Positions 36,825-55,777 of a stretch of 64,000 bases of DNA are shown here, in pieces. The stretch covers positions 26,908,850-26,972,849 of the forward strand of contig CM022679.1 of NCBI GenBank assembly GCA_012295275.1, read 5' to 3'. The notes beneath the pieces were generated by a model. It worked only from the letters and a program-made list of their open reading frames with translations, did no database searches and was not told where the DNA came from. The DNA is from Chrysomallon squamiferum. Its lineage: Eukaryota > Mollusca > Gastropoda > Neomphalida > Peltospiridae. The position numbers were made by a program, and so were the translations under genes. Each line of letters starts with the position of its first letter. Within the stretch, counting starts at the first letter, position 1.

Positions 36825-36934
36825 TTTTACAATATTCTTGATACAGACTGCTAAAATTAATTAACAGTTTGAGGTAGATGTACAGATCACTGATTGATGT
36901 ATTACTTTCTATTTCAGCAAGTTTTTATATAGAA
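35494..36934. other. Spacer between left arm and RTCA start codon
   Basis: AT-rich, expected to contain the RTCA promoter or 5' UTR exon if these are not in the arm. No TATA/initiator can be singled out. Confidence 0.4.
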
Positions 36935-43041
<6,107 letters not shown>

Positions 43042-44861
43042 CGTGTTTGTTGTCTTCTCTTAACAAACATGAGGAACAACTTGTCACTGTCGAACTATTC
43101 AAGTCTGCTTGCTAATTAACTTCCAGTCCAAAACTGCTCAGAACATTACAACATCAGTGCAATATTTATTTATGTCATAATTTATGTTTGAATTGGAAAA
43201 CAAGGAATTTGCTTTGGTAGGAGACATTTTCTGATTATTTATTTAGCAACTGAAGGAAGAAGAAATAAAAATGCATCTCACATAGTGAGAACACACACAG
43301 ATGAGCTGGATATAGTTACTACCAAAAGAAATTCAACCTCATGGTAAAGGTAATGTCCTTGGAGTGTTAAGGTTACAAGAGATACAGAAAATAAATGTGA
43401 TGTAATGTTTATGATGTTTTGTTATCTTGATGTTACACTATTTTGTTAGGTAATTGTTTGCTTGCTTGTTTGTTTGTGGGTTTTTTGTTAATGTTTAATT
43501 TACTTTTTTTTATATTCACAAAACCATAAGGAACTGTACAGAAAGGGTTGAGAAAGATACAACAGTTGTTAACAAATACAGCCAATGTGCATGGGTGACA
43601 GTGTCATCTGTAACTGGATGAATAAATCAGAGCAGAAAAATTGCTTGATAAGAGATTTTCAGCATGTATACAGTTAATTGGTGCATTGAATGTCTGTTAA
43701 TGCTATAATGTGAAATAAAATATTTAATTCAAGTAGAATGTTATGGTAAACAAGAAGAAATTGACTTGTTTTTGTTGTTTTTCAAATTATTTGAACAAAA
43801 TTAAGACATCTCTTTTCTATCTTATATTTTTAACCATCCACAGACCTGAATATTTAGGAATAACATGTCAAACATCAAACTGATTACAGAGTTGTGCATT
43901 TGTATATAGGTTTCTGATTACAATAACAAATTAGAATTGTTTATTCAAAATTTCTTTTCTCCCCACCGTATATCCAGTTGAAAATTCAGGATGTATCCAT
44001 GGTCAGAATACTTCAAAGATTTTATGTAAAAGGGTTATTAGTAACAAACAATCAATTAATGTGTAAATAAATTTAAATATCTCCTGAAAAGCATGAAGGG
44101 ACACAACTCTGGCCTGAAAATGTAGGTTTAAAGAGTGCACCTAAATTATCAACAACTTTCATTAATTTGTAAGTCCATTACGTTGAAAACATATCAAGTC
44201 ACTATCTGTACTGTCTGTCTCTGTCTTTCTTTGTGTATGTCATATTAAAGCTATGCAACAGACACACATGAATTTAACATTTGAAGTAAAAATATAATAA
44301 ATACAATAATATAACAACAAATAATAATTTAGTATTGTTTAAAGGTCAGGCATGAATGAATGATTTTCATTACTCTACTGAAACTGATTTGTATTTTTAT
44401 ATAAAAAAAAAAAAAATAATATGATACAGAGTCTAATCTGTTCAGAAATCAATGAAAAGAAAGCATCAAAATTTTCATTTGTTTTGAAACATCTTCAGTT
44501 TTAAAATGATTTTTAAACATATTAAGCATAAGAAAAAACAAATATAAAAAAAAAATTAAATTGAAAAAAAAACCAAATAAATAAATAAAAAAACAAGGAC
44601 ATTTTTATTCAAATGTAAATAAACATAACCTGAAATATACAGTGAAATATTAATTCAACTAAAATACACATATCCAAAAACGATGTAAAAATATTTTCAA
44701 AGATTTTTTTAAAAATATTTTTGAAAGTGAAAAGATAAAACTTGTAACAGAGCATTTTCAAAACAACAACAAAATAAATAAATAAAAATACAAATACAAA
44801 AAGCTATTGTTCTAACTTTTTGAACTATGATATTTTCTCAGTTCATAAATTTTACTGACAG
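43042..44861. other. RTCA 3' UTR and spacer to right arm
   Basis: No gene seen. Ends at the inner boundary of the right inverted-repeat arm. Confidence 0.5.
43264..43269 (+). terminator. RTCA: Candidate RTCA polyadenylation signal AATAAA
   Basis: First AATAAA after the stop, ~220 nt downstream; further AATAAA at 43390-43395 and 43714-43719 could also be used. Confidence 0.5.
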
Positions 44862-44866
44862 TTTAA

Positions 44867-44989
44867 TGTACCAAAGGTGAACAGTCCCCCAGTAGCTCAT
44901 TTTCAAGTATGAGTTTCCTGTATTAGCCACACCAAGGTGGGGGTATCATCACTCACCAGGTGACTCCTTGTTGCTGCATTTAAGGTACA
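44867..44989 (-). mobile_element. 123-bp TTAA-flanked element (MITE-like), right copy
   Basis: Same length and nearly identical to 35366-35488 in reverse complement, with TTAA on both sides (44863-44866 and 44990-44993) and TGTACC/GGTACA ends. Confidence 0.5.
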
Positions 44990-45299
44990 TTAAATAATAA
45001 TTTTTAAATGGTGAGGAATGATTGATCCTAAAAATAATTATAATGTTAACCTAAATATTTTCATTACAGCATACATAACAAAATGGATACCAATTTTTTT
45101 TTAAATTAAGACTAATCAAAATTTTACTTTTATATTTATTTATTTTCTAATTATTAAATGATAAGAAAAATAACAATTTATTTGATTTTTTACTACTACT
45201 ATTAGTAATAACTTTAATAAAGTTATAATAACTATGTATATACTGTCACTATGGTTATGGAGATGGTGGTAATACAATCTGTTAAACAAAAAGTTAAAG

Positions 45300-45532
45300 T
45301 TTATTACTATTACTATAATATAACTACCATTATTTCTTACAATTTATTTATTTATTTGCTTTTTCTTTTTCATCTGCCTACTACTAATGCTACAACTACC
45401 CTTATTTTTCATTCTTATTTATTTATTTATTTTAATACTTATTTATTTATTGATAGCGCTACATCTTCTTCTTCTTCTTCATCTATCTTCTATTAATACT
45501 ACAACAGGGATTATTTCTTATTATTTACTTAC

Positions 45533-45569
<37 letters not shown>

Positions 45570-48080
45570 TATAATGCTACATCTTCATCTAAATACTACT
45601 AATACTTCCACGAACATTATTTCTTACTATTATTATTTATTTATTAACTAATTTCTTTATTTCTTTATTTATTAACTTATTTCTTTATTTATTAATTTAT
45701 TTCATTATTTATAATGTTACATCTTCATTTTCTTCTTCATCTAACTAGTACAAATACCACAAACTAGAATTAATTTTTATCATTTATTTATATATTTATA
45801 ATGCTACGTCTCCTTCTTCATCTAACTACTACTAGTGCTACAACAACCCTTTATTCTTACTATTAAATTATTTACTTATTTATTTATTTATAATGCTACA
45901 TCTTCATCATCTACTACTAATACTGCAACTACTGTTATTTCGTCTTATTATTTATTTATTTATAATCTATATCTCCTTCTTCTTCATCCAAATACCACTA
46001 ATGGTAAACTACACTTTTTTCTTCTTCTTATTTAATTATTTTGTTTAAAACTTATTTATTTATTCATAGTGGTACATCTTCTTCTTCTTCTTCTTCTTCT
46101 TCATATAAGTACTATTAATATTACAGCTGCCATTTTTATTATTTATTTATTTATCAATTTATTTATTTATTGACTGACTGATTGATTTATTTATAATGCT
46201 ACATCTTCTTCTTCATCAAACTACTTATACTACAACTACCCTTGTTTCTCATTATTATTTATCTATTTATTTTAATGCTTGTTTATTTATTCACAGTGCT
46301 ATAACTTCTTCTTCATCACCTAACTACTACTAATACTACAACAACCGTTATTTCTTATTATTATTTTTCTATTTTTTATTTACTTTGTTATAATGCTATA
46401 TATTCTTCTACTAATAATAATAATACAACTACTGTTATTTCATCTTCTTATTTTTTATTTTTGTATTTATTTATTTATAATGCAACATCTTCTTCTGTAC
46501 ATCTAACTGCTGCTAACTCTACAACTACCCTTACTTCTTTTTTATAATTTATTTATTTATTTGCTTACCTTTTTATTTATAATGCTACATCTTCTTCTTC
46601 ATATAACAACTACTAATTCTACCATAATATTATTTCTTATTACATATTTAGTTACCTATTTATTTACTTATTTATGTATTAATAATGTTACATACTTGAA
46701 TTACCCTTATTTCTTATTATCTGTTTACTGATTTATAATGTTACATCTTCCTCTTCTTCATTTAACTACAGCTAATATTATTTCTTATTGTTTATTTATT
46801 TATTATTTATTTGCTTATCTATTCATTTATAAGGCAACATCATCTTCTTCTTAATCTAACTACTACTAATGCTATATCTACTATTACTTCTCATTATTAT
46901 TTATTTATAGTGCTACATCCTCTTCTTTTTCATCTAACTACTAATAATGCCACTACCGTTATTCATTATTATTATTATTAATTATTATTATTATTATTAT
47001 TATTATTTTATAATTTATTTATTTATTTATATATTTATTTATAATGCCATATCTTCTTTTCCTTCATCTAACTACTATTAATCCTACCGCTAACATTGCA
47101 TCTTATTATCTTTTATTTATTTATTTATTTACTTAAGAAACTACTAACAGTACCACCTACAATATTTCTTATTATTGTTTATTTATTTATAATGCTACAT
47201 CTTCGTCTTCTTCATCTAACTACTACTAGTACAACAACTACCCTTATTTCTTATTATTTATTTATTTATTTATTTTTTATTTTTTTACATCTTTTATTTA
47301 TTTAATTTATTATCCTTATTTTTTTTTTTTATTTATTTATTTATTTATAATGCTATATCTCCTTCTTCTTCATCCAAATACTACTAATAATAAACTACCC
47401 TATTTTCTTATTATTATTTAATTATTTAGTTTAATACTTTTTTATTTATTCACAGTGGTACATCTTCTTCTTCATGTGAGTACTACTAATACTACAAGTT
47501 CCATTATTTTTATTATTTATTTATTTGTTTATTTATTTACTGACTGATTGATTTATTTATTTATAATGCTACATCTTCTTCATCTAACTACTACTAATAA
47601 TACAACTACTGTTATTTTTCTTCTTAGTTATTTATTTATTTATTTGTCCTTACATCTTTTATATTAATTTTTTTATTTGTTTGTTTATCTTTTTTATTTA
47701 TAATGTTACATCTTCTTCTTCTTTTCTTCATCTAACAACTACTAATACTATTTCTACCATAATTTATTTTTATTTATTTATTTATGCTTTATTTATTCAT
47801 TAATAATGCAACATCTTCTTCTCTTTTTTTTCATCTAACTACTACTAATCCTATATCTTATTCTTTTTTTTTTTATTTATTTGTTCTGCTTATCTATTCA
47901 TTTATATTGCAACATCATCCTTTTTCTTCATCTGATTACTAATACTACCATTATTCCTTATTATTATTATTATTATTATTATTTTAAAATTTATTTATTT
48001 ATTTTATTTATAATGCCATATCTTCTCTACTTCTTCATCAAACTACTACTAATGCTACAACTGCCATTATTTCTTTTTTT

Positions 48081-48111
<31 letters not shown>

Positions 48112-48669
48112 TTTTATTTATTTGGTGTTACATCTCCTCCTTTTCCTTCATCTAACTACTATAATCCTACCGCTAACATTGCATCTTATTATCTTTTATT
48201 TATTTATTTATTTATTTATTTAACAAACTACTAATAGTACCACCAACACTATTTCTTATTATTGCTTATTTATTTATAATGGTACATCTTCTTCATCTTC
48301 ATCTAACTACTACTAATACAACAACTACCCTTATTTCTTATTATTTATTTATTTACTTACTTACTTATACTACTACATCTTCTTCTTCTTCATCTAACCA
48401 CTACTAATACTACAACTATCCTTATTTTTTCTTTTTATTTATTTATTTATTTATAATGCTATATCTCCTTCTTCTTCATCCAAATACTACTAATGATAAA
48501 CTACCCTATTTTCTTCTTATTATTTAATTGTTTATTTATTTATTTATAGTGTTACATCTCCTTCTTTTCCTTCATCTAACTACTACTAATGCTACCACTA
48601 ACATTGATTCTTATCATCTTTCATTTATTTATTTATTTACTTAAGAAACTACTAACAGTATCACTTCCA

Positions 48670-48702
<33 letters not shown>

Positions 48703-50819
48703 CGTAATGCTACATCTTCCTCTTTTTCTTCATCATCAAATACTAATACAACGACTGTCCTTATGTCTTATTTATTTATTTATTTATAATATAATACTAC
48801 ATCTACTTCTTATTCTTCATCTAACCACTGCTAATGCTACAACTACCCTTATTTTTTATTATTTCTTATTTATTTATTCATAGTGCTACATCTTCTCTTT
48901 CATCTAACTACTACTAGTACTAGAACTACCTTTATTTCTTATTATTATTTATATTTTTATTTATAGTGCATCTTCTTCTTTTTTTTTTTCATTTTGTACT
49001 ATTAATACCACAACTAACCTTGTTTCTTCTTATTATCTATTTATTCATTTACTTTCTTATTTATTTATTTATAAAGCTATTTCTTCTTCTTCTTCAGCTA
49101 AATACTGCTAATACAACAACTACCCTTATTTCTTATTATTAGCTATTTATTTATTTACTTACTCTCTTATACTACTACATCTCCTTCTTCTTCTTCATCT
49201 AACCATTACTAATGCTACAACTACCCTTATTTTTTATTATTTATTTATTTATAATTCTCTTCTTGTTGATCTAACTACTACCAATACAACAACTACCTTA
49301 TTTCTTATTATTAGCTATTTATTTATCTATTTATTTACTTACTTACTTATTTATACTACTAAATCTCCTTCATCATTTAACCACTACTAGTGCTACAACT
49401 ACCCTTAATCTTAATTTTTTGTTATTATTTATTTAATTATTTATTTATTTATTTATTTATAATGCTACATATTCTTCTTCCTCATCATCATCTACTAATA
49501 ATATTACAACTACCTTATTGCTTATTATTTATTTATTTATTTATTTATTTATAGTCTTACATCTCCATCTTTTCCTTCATCTAACTACTGTTAATCCTAC
49601 AGCTAATATTGATTCTTATTATCTTTTATTTATTTATTTATTTACTTAAGAAACTACTAATAGTATCACCTACAATATTTCTTGTTTATTTGTTTATTTA
49701 TTTATAATGCTATATCTTCTTATTCTTGAACTATTTTTATACAAACAACTAACTATTATTTCTTACTATTAACTTCTTTATTTTTTCTTATTTATTTATT
49801 TTATTTATTTATAATACTACATATTCTATTTCTTCATCTTCTTCATCACTACTACTAATTCTACAACAACTATTTTTTATTTTTTTTTATTATTTATTTA
49901 TTTATTTATTTATTTATAATCTTACATCTTCTTCTTTTTCCTTCATCTAACCACTACTAATACACAAAACTATCTTTTTTCTTTTTATTTTATTTATTTA
50001 TTTATTTATTTATTTATAATGCTACATCAATATTTCTTTTTTTTCACTACTTCAAATTACTAATACAACAACTACTATTATTTTTTCATTTACTTTCTTA
50101 TTTATTTTTTATTTTTACTTATTATACTACTACATATTCTTTTATTATTCTTCATCTAACCACTACTAAAACAACAATCCTTTATTTTTTATTTTTTATT
50201 TTTTTATTTATTTATTTATTTATTTATTTATAATGCTACATCATCCTCTTCACTTAAAAAAAACTACTAATAGTACTATCTACAATATTTCTTTTTATTG
50301 TTTATTTATTTCTTTTGTCATGCTACATCTTCCTCTTCTTCATCACCTACCAACTACTAATACAATAACTATCCTTATTTCTTATTATTTACTTATTTAT
50401 TTTATACTACTATATCTCATTCTTCTTCATTAACCACTTCATCTACAATTTTTTTTTATTTTAATTTTATTTATTTTATTTATTTATTTATTTATAGTGT
50501 TACATCTCCTTCTTTTCCTTTTTCTAACTACTGCTAAGCCTACCACTAACATTGATTCTTATTATCTTTTATTTCTTTATTTATTTTAACTTATGAAACT
50601 ACTAATAGTACCACCTACAATATTTCTTATTAATGTTTGCTTATTTATAATGCTACATATCCTTCTTCTTCTTCATCTAACCACTACTAGTGCTGCAACT
50701 ACCTTATTTTTTATTACTTATTTATTTATTTATAATGCTACATCTTCCACTTCTTTATATCACTACTGCTAATACTACAACTATCCTTATTTCTTATTAT
50801 TAGCTATTTATTTATTTGT

Positions 50820-50854
<35 letters not shown>

Positions 50855-51239
50855 TTCATTTACTTACTTACTTACTTACACTACTACATCTCCTTCTTCA
50901 TATAACCACTACTAGTGCTACAACTACCTTATTTTTATTATTTATTTATTTATTTACTTATTTATTTATTTATTTACTTATTTATTTACAATGCTACATC
51001 TTCCTTTTCTGCTTCATCTAACTACTACTAATACAACAGCAATCCTCATTTCTTATTATTTATTTATTTATTTACTTACTTATACTACTACATTTCATAC
51101 TTCTTCATCTAACTACTATCAATGCTACAACTGTCCCTATTTCTTTTTATTATTTATTTATTTATTTATTTTTTATAATGCTACATATTCTTCTTCTTCA
51201 TTATCATCTACTAATAATACTACAACTACCTTATTTCTT

Positions 51240-51275
<36 letters not shown>

Positions 51276-53850
51276 TAGTGTTACATCTCCTTCTTTTCTT
51301 TCATCTAACTACTAGTAATGCTACCACTTACACTGATTCTTATTATCTTTTATTTATTTATTTATTTACTGAAGAAACTACTAACAGAACCACCCACAAT
51401 ATTTCTTATTATTGTTTGTTTTCTTTTTTTTTTTTCTAATTCTACAACTTCCTCTTCTTGTTCATCTACCAAATACTAATACAACCACTATTGTTATGTC
51501 TTATTTATTTATTTATTTATTTATAATGCTACATCTTCTTCTTCTTCATCTAACTAATACTACACTTATTTCTGATTATTATTTTTTGGTTTATTTATTT
51601 ACTTTTGATTAATTTACTTATTTATTTACTTTTTTATTAATTTAATTATTTATTTATTTATTTATTTATCTATCTATAATGCTATGTCTAACATTATTTC
51701 TGTGATTTATTTATTTATTTACATATTTATTTATAAATCTATATATTCTTCTTCCTTTTCTTCTTATTCATTTATCTATTTGTTTTATTTGCTATTTATT
51801 TATTATTTTTTTATTTATTTTTATTTATTTTTATTTGCTACACTGTTGGTTTGTTTGTTTTTTTTGTTCATTATTTCTTCATATTTATTTATTTATTAAT
51901 TTACATTTATTTTTTTATTTCTTATTATTTATTTATTTTATTTTCTTATTCATTTATTTATTTATTTATAATGCTATATCTTCCATTTTTCATCTTTATT
52001 ATTATTTATTACATCTACCCTTGTTTTTATTTATTTATTTGTTTTTGTTTTTTTTCTTCTTGTTGTTTCATATAACTACTACTAATACTACAACCAATTT
52101 TTATTTCTTCTTATTTATTTATTTATTTATTTATTATTTATTTATTTATTTACATCTATTCCTCTTCTTCTTTTATTTAAATACTACAAAGACTTCCACT
52201 TATTTTCTTCTTATTATATATTTACCCTTTTATTTATTTATTTATTTATTCATTTGTTTGTTTGTATCTTGTTCTTCTTCATCTTCTCTAACTACTACTG
52301 CTATGCTATTCTTTCTTATTTTTTTTTATTTATTTATTTATTTATTTTGGATTTATTTATTTATAATGCTACATCTTTCCTCTTCTTCTTCATCTAACAA
52401 CCCAAAGTACTATATCTACCCTTTTTTTTTTTTTATTTATTTTATTTCTTCTTATTATATATTTATTTATATATTTATTTATTATTTTTTTTATTATTTA
52501 TTAATAAAACTATATCTTGTTCTTCTTCATCAACTACTACTAGTGCTACAACTACCCTTTATTTCTTATTATTTATTTATTTATTTATAATGCTACATAT
52601 CCTTCTTCTTCTTCTTCTAACTACTATCTAATACTGCCACTAACGTTTATTCTTATTATTTTTATTTATTGATTTTATTTATTTATAATGCTGTTTCTTC
52701 TTTGTTTGTTTCTTTTTATTTTCTGATGTTTAATTATAAATCAATATCTGTTTATTCCTTTTGTTCTTATTATTATTTTACTTATTCCTTTAGCTATAAT
52801 GCTACATATTATTCTTTTTGTCTTCTTCTTATTATTATAATTAATTTACTCATTTATATATTTATTTATTAATAATGCTATATATTCAATTTTGTCCTTT
52901 TTAAAATTATTTATTCATATATAATAATGCTACATGTTCTTTTAGTTCTTCTTCTTACTTATACAACAACTACTCTACTATTTTATTTATTACTTAAAAA
53001 TAATTGATGGAATACATAATTTATTTATTTATAATGATAACTATCTTTTTTTTATGTTTTAAAGAAACTAATTTATTTATTTATTTTGAACGATATATAT
53101 ATTCTTTTTGAAGTTCATGCAGACATTTTATTTATTTGTTTAATAACCTGAAAAAGATCCAAAGTTTATTATTTTCAAAGAAACAAATAATCTGAAATAA
53201 AACTAAATTACTTTTTAAATTAAAAAATTCAATATATTCCACCACCATCTCCATCTACTACTGACTAATATTTATAATTAAAATGTAATTTGGAAAACAT
53301 AAAAAATAGTTAATGATAATTTAAATCTTAATTATTTAGTTTCTTTGTTATATATATATTACCAGTTGCTACAGACACCTATTTTATTTTAACCTCATAT
53401 CTTTTTTATTTAATCAAAGAAACAAATAATTTAAATGTTTATTTCATTTTTTAAATTTGTAAAATTCAATATATTTTTCCTTTCCACCACCATTCCATTA
53501 TTATTTTTATTTATTTATAATTATTATTATTTTTTTAAAACATCAAATCTTCTTAAATACTTATTATTTAAAATTTTGTTTTTATTTACATTTTATTTAT
53601 AAACTACATGTTACTCTTTATTTTATTTCTTCTTATATTTTTTTATTTATTTATTAATTTTTATTCTTCTTTTATTCGTTTAGCTTTTCATTTATTATTT
53701 TATAAATTATTATTTTATTTTATTTATTTAAATTTATTATTACATTTTCTTTTTTCATCTAATTCAAATTTATTTTTCTTAATGCTTATTCTTCTTCTTC
53801 TTATTATTATTATTATTATCATTATTATCTTTATTTGTTATGCTACATAT
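45300..53850 (-). repeat. AT-rich minisatellite array, right arm
   Basis: Same unit as the left-arm array in reverse complement: TTATTTATAATGCTACATCT, CTTCTTCATCTAACTACTAC, TAATACTACAACTACCCTTA, TTTCTTATTA. The top strand is pyrimidine-rich. The open frames of up to 251 codons are Leu/Phe/Tyr/Ser low-complexity artefacts. Confidence 0.9.
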
Positions 53851-54416
53851 TTGTAATTGTAATTGTAGGTTTAAATTTAAAATTAGATATATATATATAT
53901 TTTTACATTGGAAAGGTTGGCGAAACAAGAAAACAATTTTATTTTAAATGTTCTTAAATTTGAGAAGTATAGAAAGTAATTTTGCAATGAAACTTGTATG
54001 GCTCCCAAATAAACATTAGTAAACATGCTGTAGAAAAACAATATCAAGTTTGATTTTAGGAAATGAAAATAATAATAAACGAATCCCAAGATTGATTTTA
54101 AGAAATGAAAATAATAATAAATAAATACCAAGATGAATAATAATATTCTAAATCAGAAATCTTAATGCCAAATTTGAAAATTTCAATATAAATTATAATA
54201 TTGAATGTTGAAGCTGAATGCAGTTTGCTCACATTAATCATGAAAGAAACTCATCCTAGGTTTTGAAAAATAAAACATATTTAAAATAGTTTTAGTCTTC
54301 TTACTGGATATCGTTTAGTTTTAACGAGATGAGTTAATATTTCATTTTAATTTTGACACAGAGAAACTGCAGCTACTTACAAAGTTTGAGGCGGAGTCAC
54401 TAAGGAGATGCATTGT

Positions 54417-54432
54417 TGACGTCATATATATA
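54417..54432 (-). promoter_or_regulatory. TATA-like run plus CRE (TGACGTCA), outer end of right arm
   Basis: Mirror copy of the block at 26841-26856, also reading inward. Promoter activity is inference. Confidence 0.3.
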
Positions 54433-54491
54433 GGTCACTAGATTGTCGGAAGTTGCCGAAGTAAACCGAGTTCGTCAGAAGGTTTCGGTCG

Positions 54492-55732
54492 TTCTGTTTT
54501 CTTTTTCTTTTTTTTTTCTTTCTGAAAATGTTACTTATTAGTACTTTACCCTTTCTATTTCAGTACCAGTAAATATTTTATTAGATACAGAAATTATAAT
54601 AAGCACACCCAACGAAAATGTCCTAATTTTATTTTGATAATTTAATTTTAGAGCATTCTGAATTTACCGATTTATAACCGCTTACCGAGTCTCATTAAAC
54701 GTAATTTTATCCTTAATCTTTCTCTCTCTCTCTCTCTGTTTTGATTTCATACGTTGGATTTAATACTAAATAAATAAATGAAACTGATTTTTATCAATAC
54801 GCAACTAAATTAACAACTTTCAACAAAGAACAACAAATAAATGAATAATTTAAAAATTCTTTATTACAGTTTTGTTGTTGCATTACATTTTGAAACTGAC
54901 CAATCACTGGTTCTTTTTAAATAATTAATGGGTTTTCTAGTTCCACTACTTAGCAATACTCCAGATACATTAAAATACAGAATCAGTAACTATCTCTGAA
55001 TAAATAATAGTCTTATATAACTAAATAATATAAATACTGCATATATCAAATATATCAAATATATCACATTTTCTTATGGACGGCAGAATTTGATTTATAA
55101 AATTCCTTATCTTAAAAAAAACAACTAGTATCAAAATCTCAAAAACTGAGACAATGTTATATATTAATTTTTTTAAAGTTTATAACAAACAATAAACAAT
55201 GAATAGTGTTATTTACAAAAAGTACACAATGATAATAAGAAATGGGTAACATGCTGTTTTAATAAATAAATAAATAAATAAATAATAAAAGCTAGCATAT
55301 ATAAATGTAAAAGTAATTAATATTAAAAATATAATAAAACATTTAGGAATGTGTTTTGTTCACTATATTCAGTTTTCTTTGTGATAAATCCAACTTGAGA
55401 GTACTATCAAATTGTTTTTTTCGATGTTTTATTTATGTGTGTGTATGTGTTTATGTTTTTTGATGTTTTATTTATGTGTGTATGTGTTTATGTTTTTTGA
55501 TGTTTTATTCATGTGTGTATGTTCTTCTGTTTATTGACAGATGTGAGAGAATTTAAATGTGATTGTATAACGGTTTTTGTTTGTATCTGTTCTCTGCGTG
55601 TATATGTATATGAGCTTAATTATGTACATGTGTATGTGTCTGGTCTTGAATTCATGTTAATGTTTCTCTATTGGTATATATTACATTGATTCATTTTGCA
55701 AAATTGAGTTCACTTTCATTTAACTGTTTCAT
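54492..55732. other. Spacer and 3' UTR of the CH/coiled-coil gene
   Basis: Contains a TC microsatellite (54719-54739), AT-rich sequence and the candidate poly(A) repeat at 55420-55525. No gene. Confidence 0.5.
55420..55525 (-). repeat. ~37-bp tandem repeat with an AATAAA in each copy
   Basis: Three copies of TTTGATGTTTTATTTATGTG plus GTATGTGTTTATG. On the minus strand each carries AATAAA (at 55509-55504, 55472-55467, 55433-55428), 225-300 nt after the likely stop of the CH/coiled-coil gene, so polyadenylation signals may be duplicated. Confidence 0.6.
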
Positions 55733-55777
55733 TTAACAGTTCATGTTTTCTGTATCAGTTCTTCCATTAACTACAAC
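55733..55777 (-). CDS. CH/coiled-coil gene probable last exon
   Basis: Two acceptors seven bases apart are possible. TTTACAG at 55778 gives a tail CCS and stop at 55769-55767. GTTGTAG at 55771 gives FNGRTDTENMNC and stop at 55735-55733. Both close the frame entered from 56480. No conservation check is possible here. Confidence 0.45.
   Translation of the reverse strand, partial: VVVNGRTDTENMNC

Larger units (their letters stand above)
44862..54491 (-). repeat. Right arm of giant inverted repeat
   Basis: Reverse complement of the left arm, about 0.9 kb longer because the minisatellite array is longer. Shared landmarks include the outer TATA/CRE block, the AATATGTAGCATAA(T/C)AAATAAA entry to the array, a TGGTGGAATATA block and the inner 123-bp element. 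Confidence 0.85.

Noticed and set aside
51835-52590. 251-codon open frame in the right arm, and similar Leu/Phe/Tyr/Ser frames in both arms
   Set aside because: Translations of TTATTTATTT and CTTCTTCTT repeats only; no signal of a gene.
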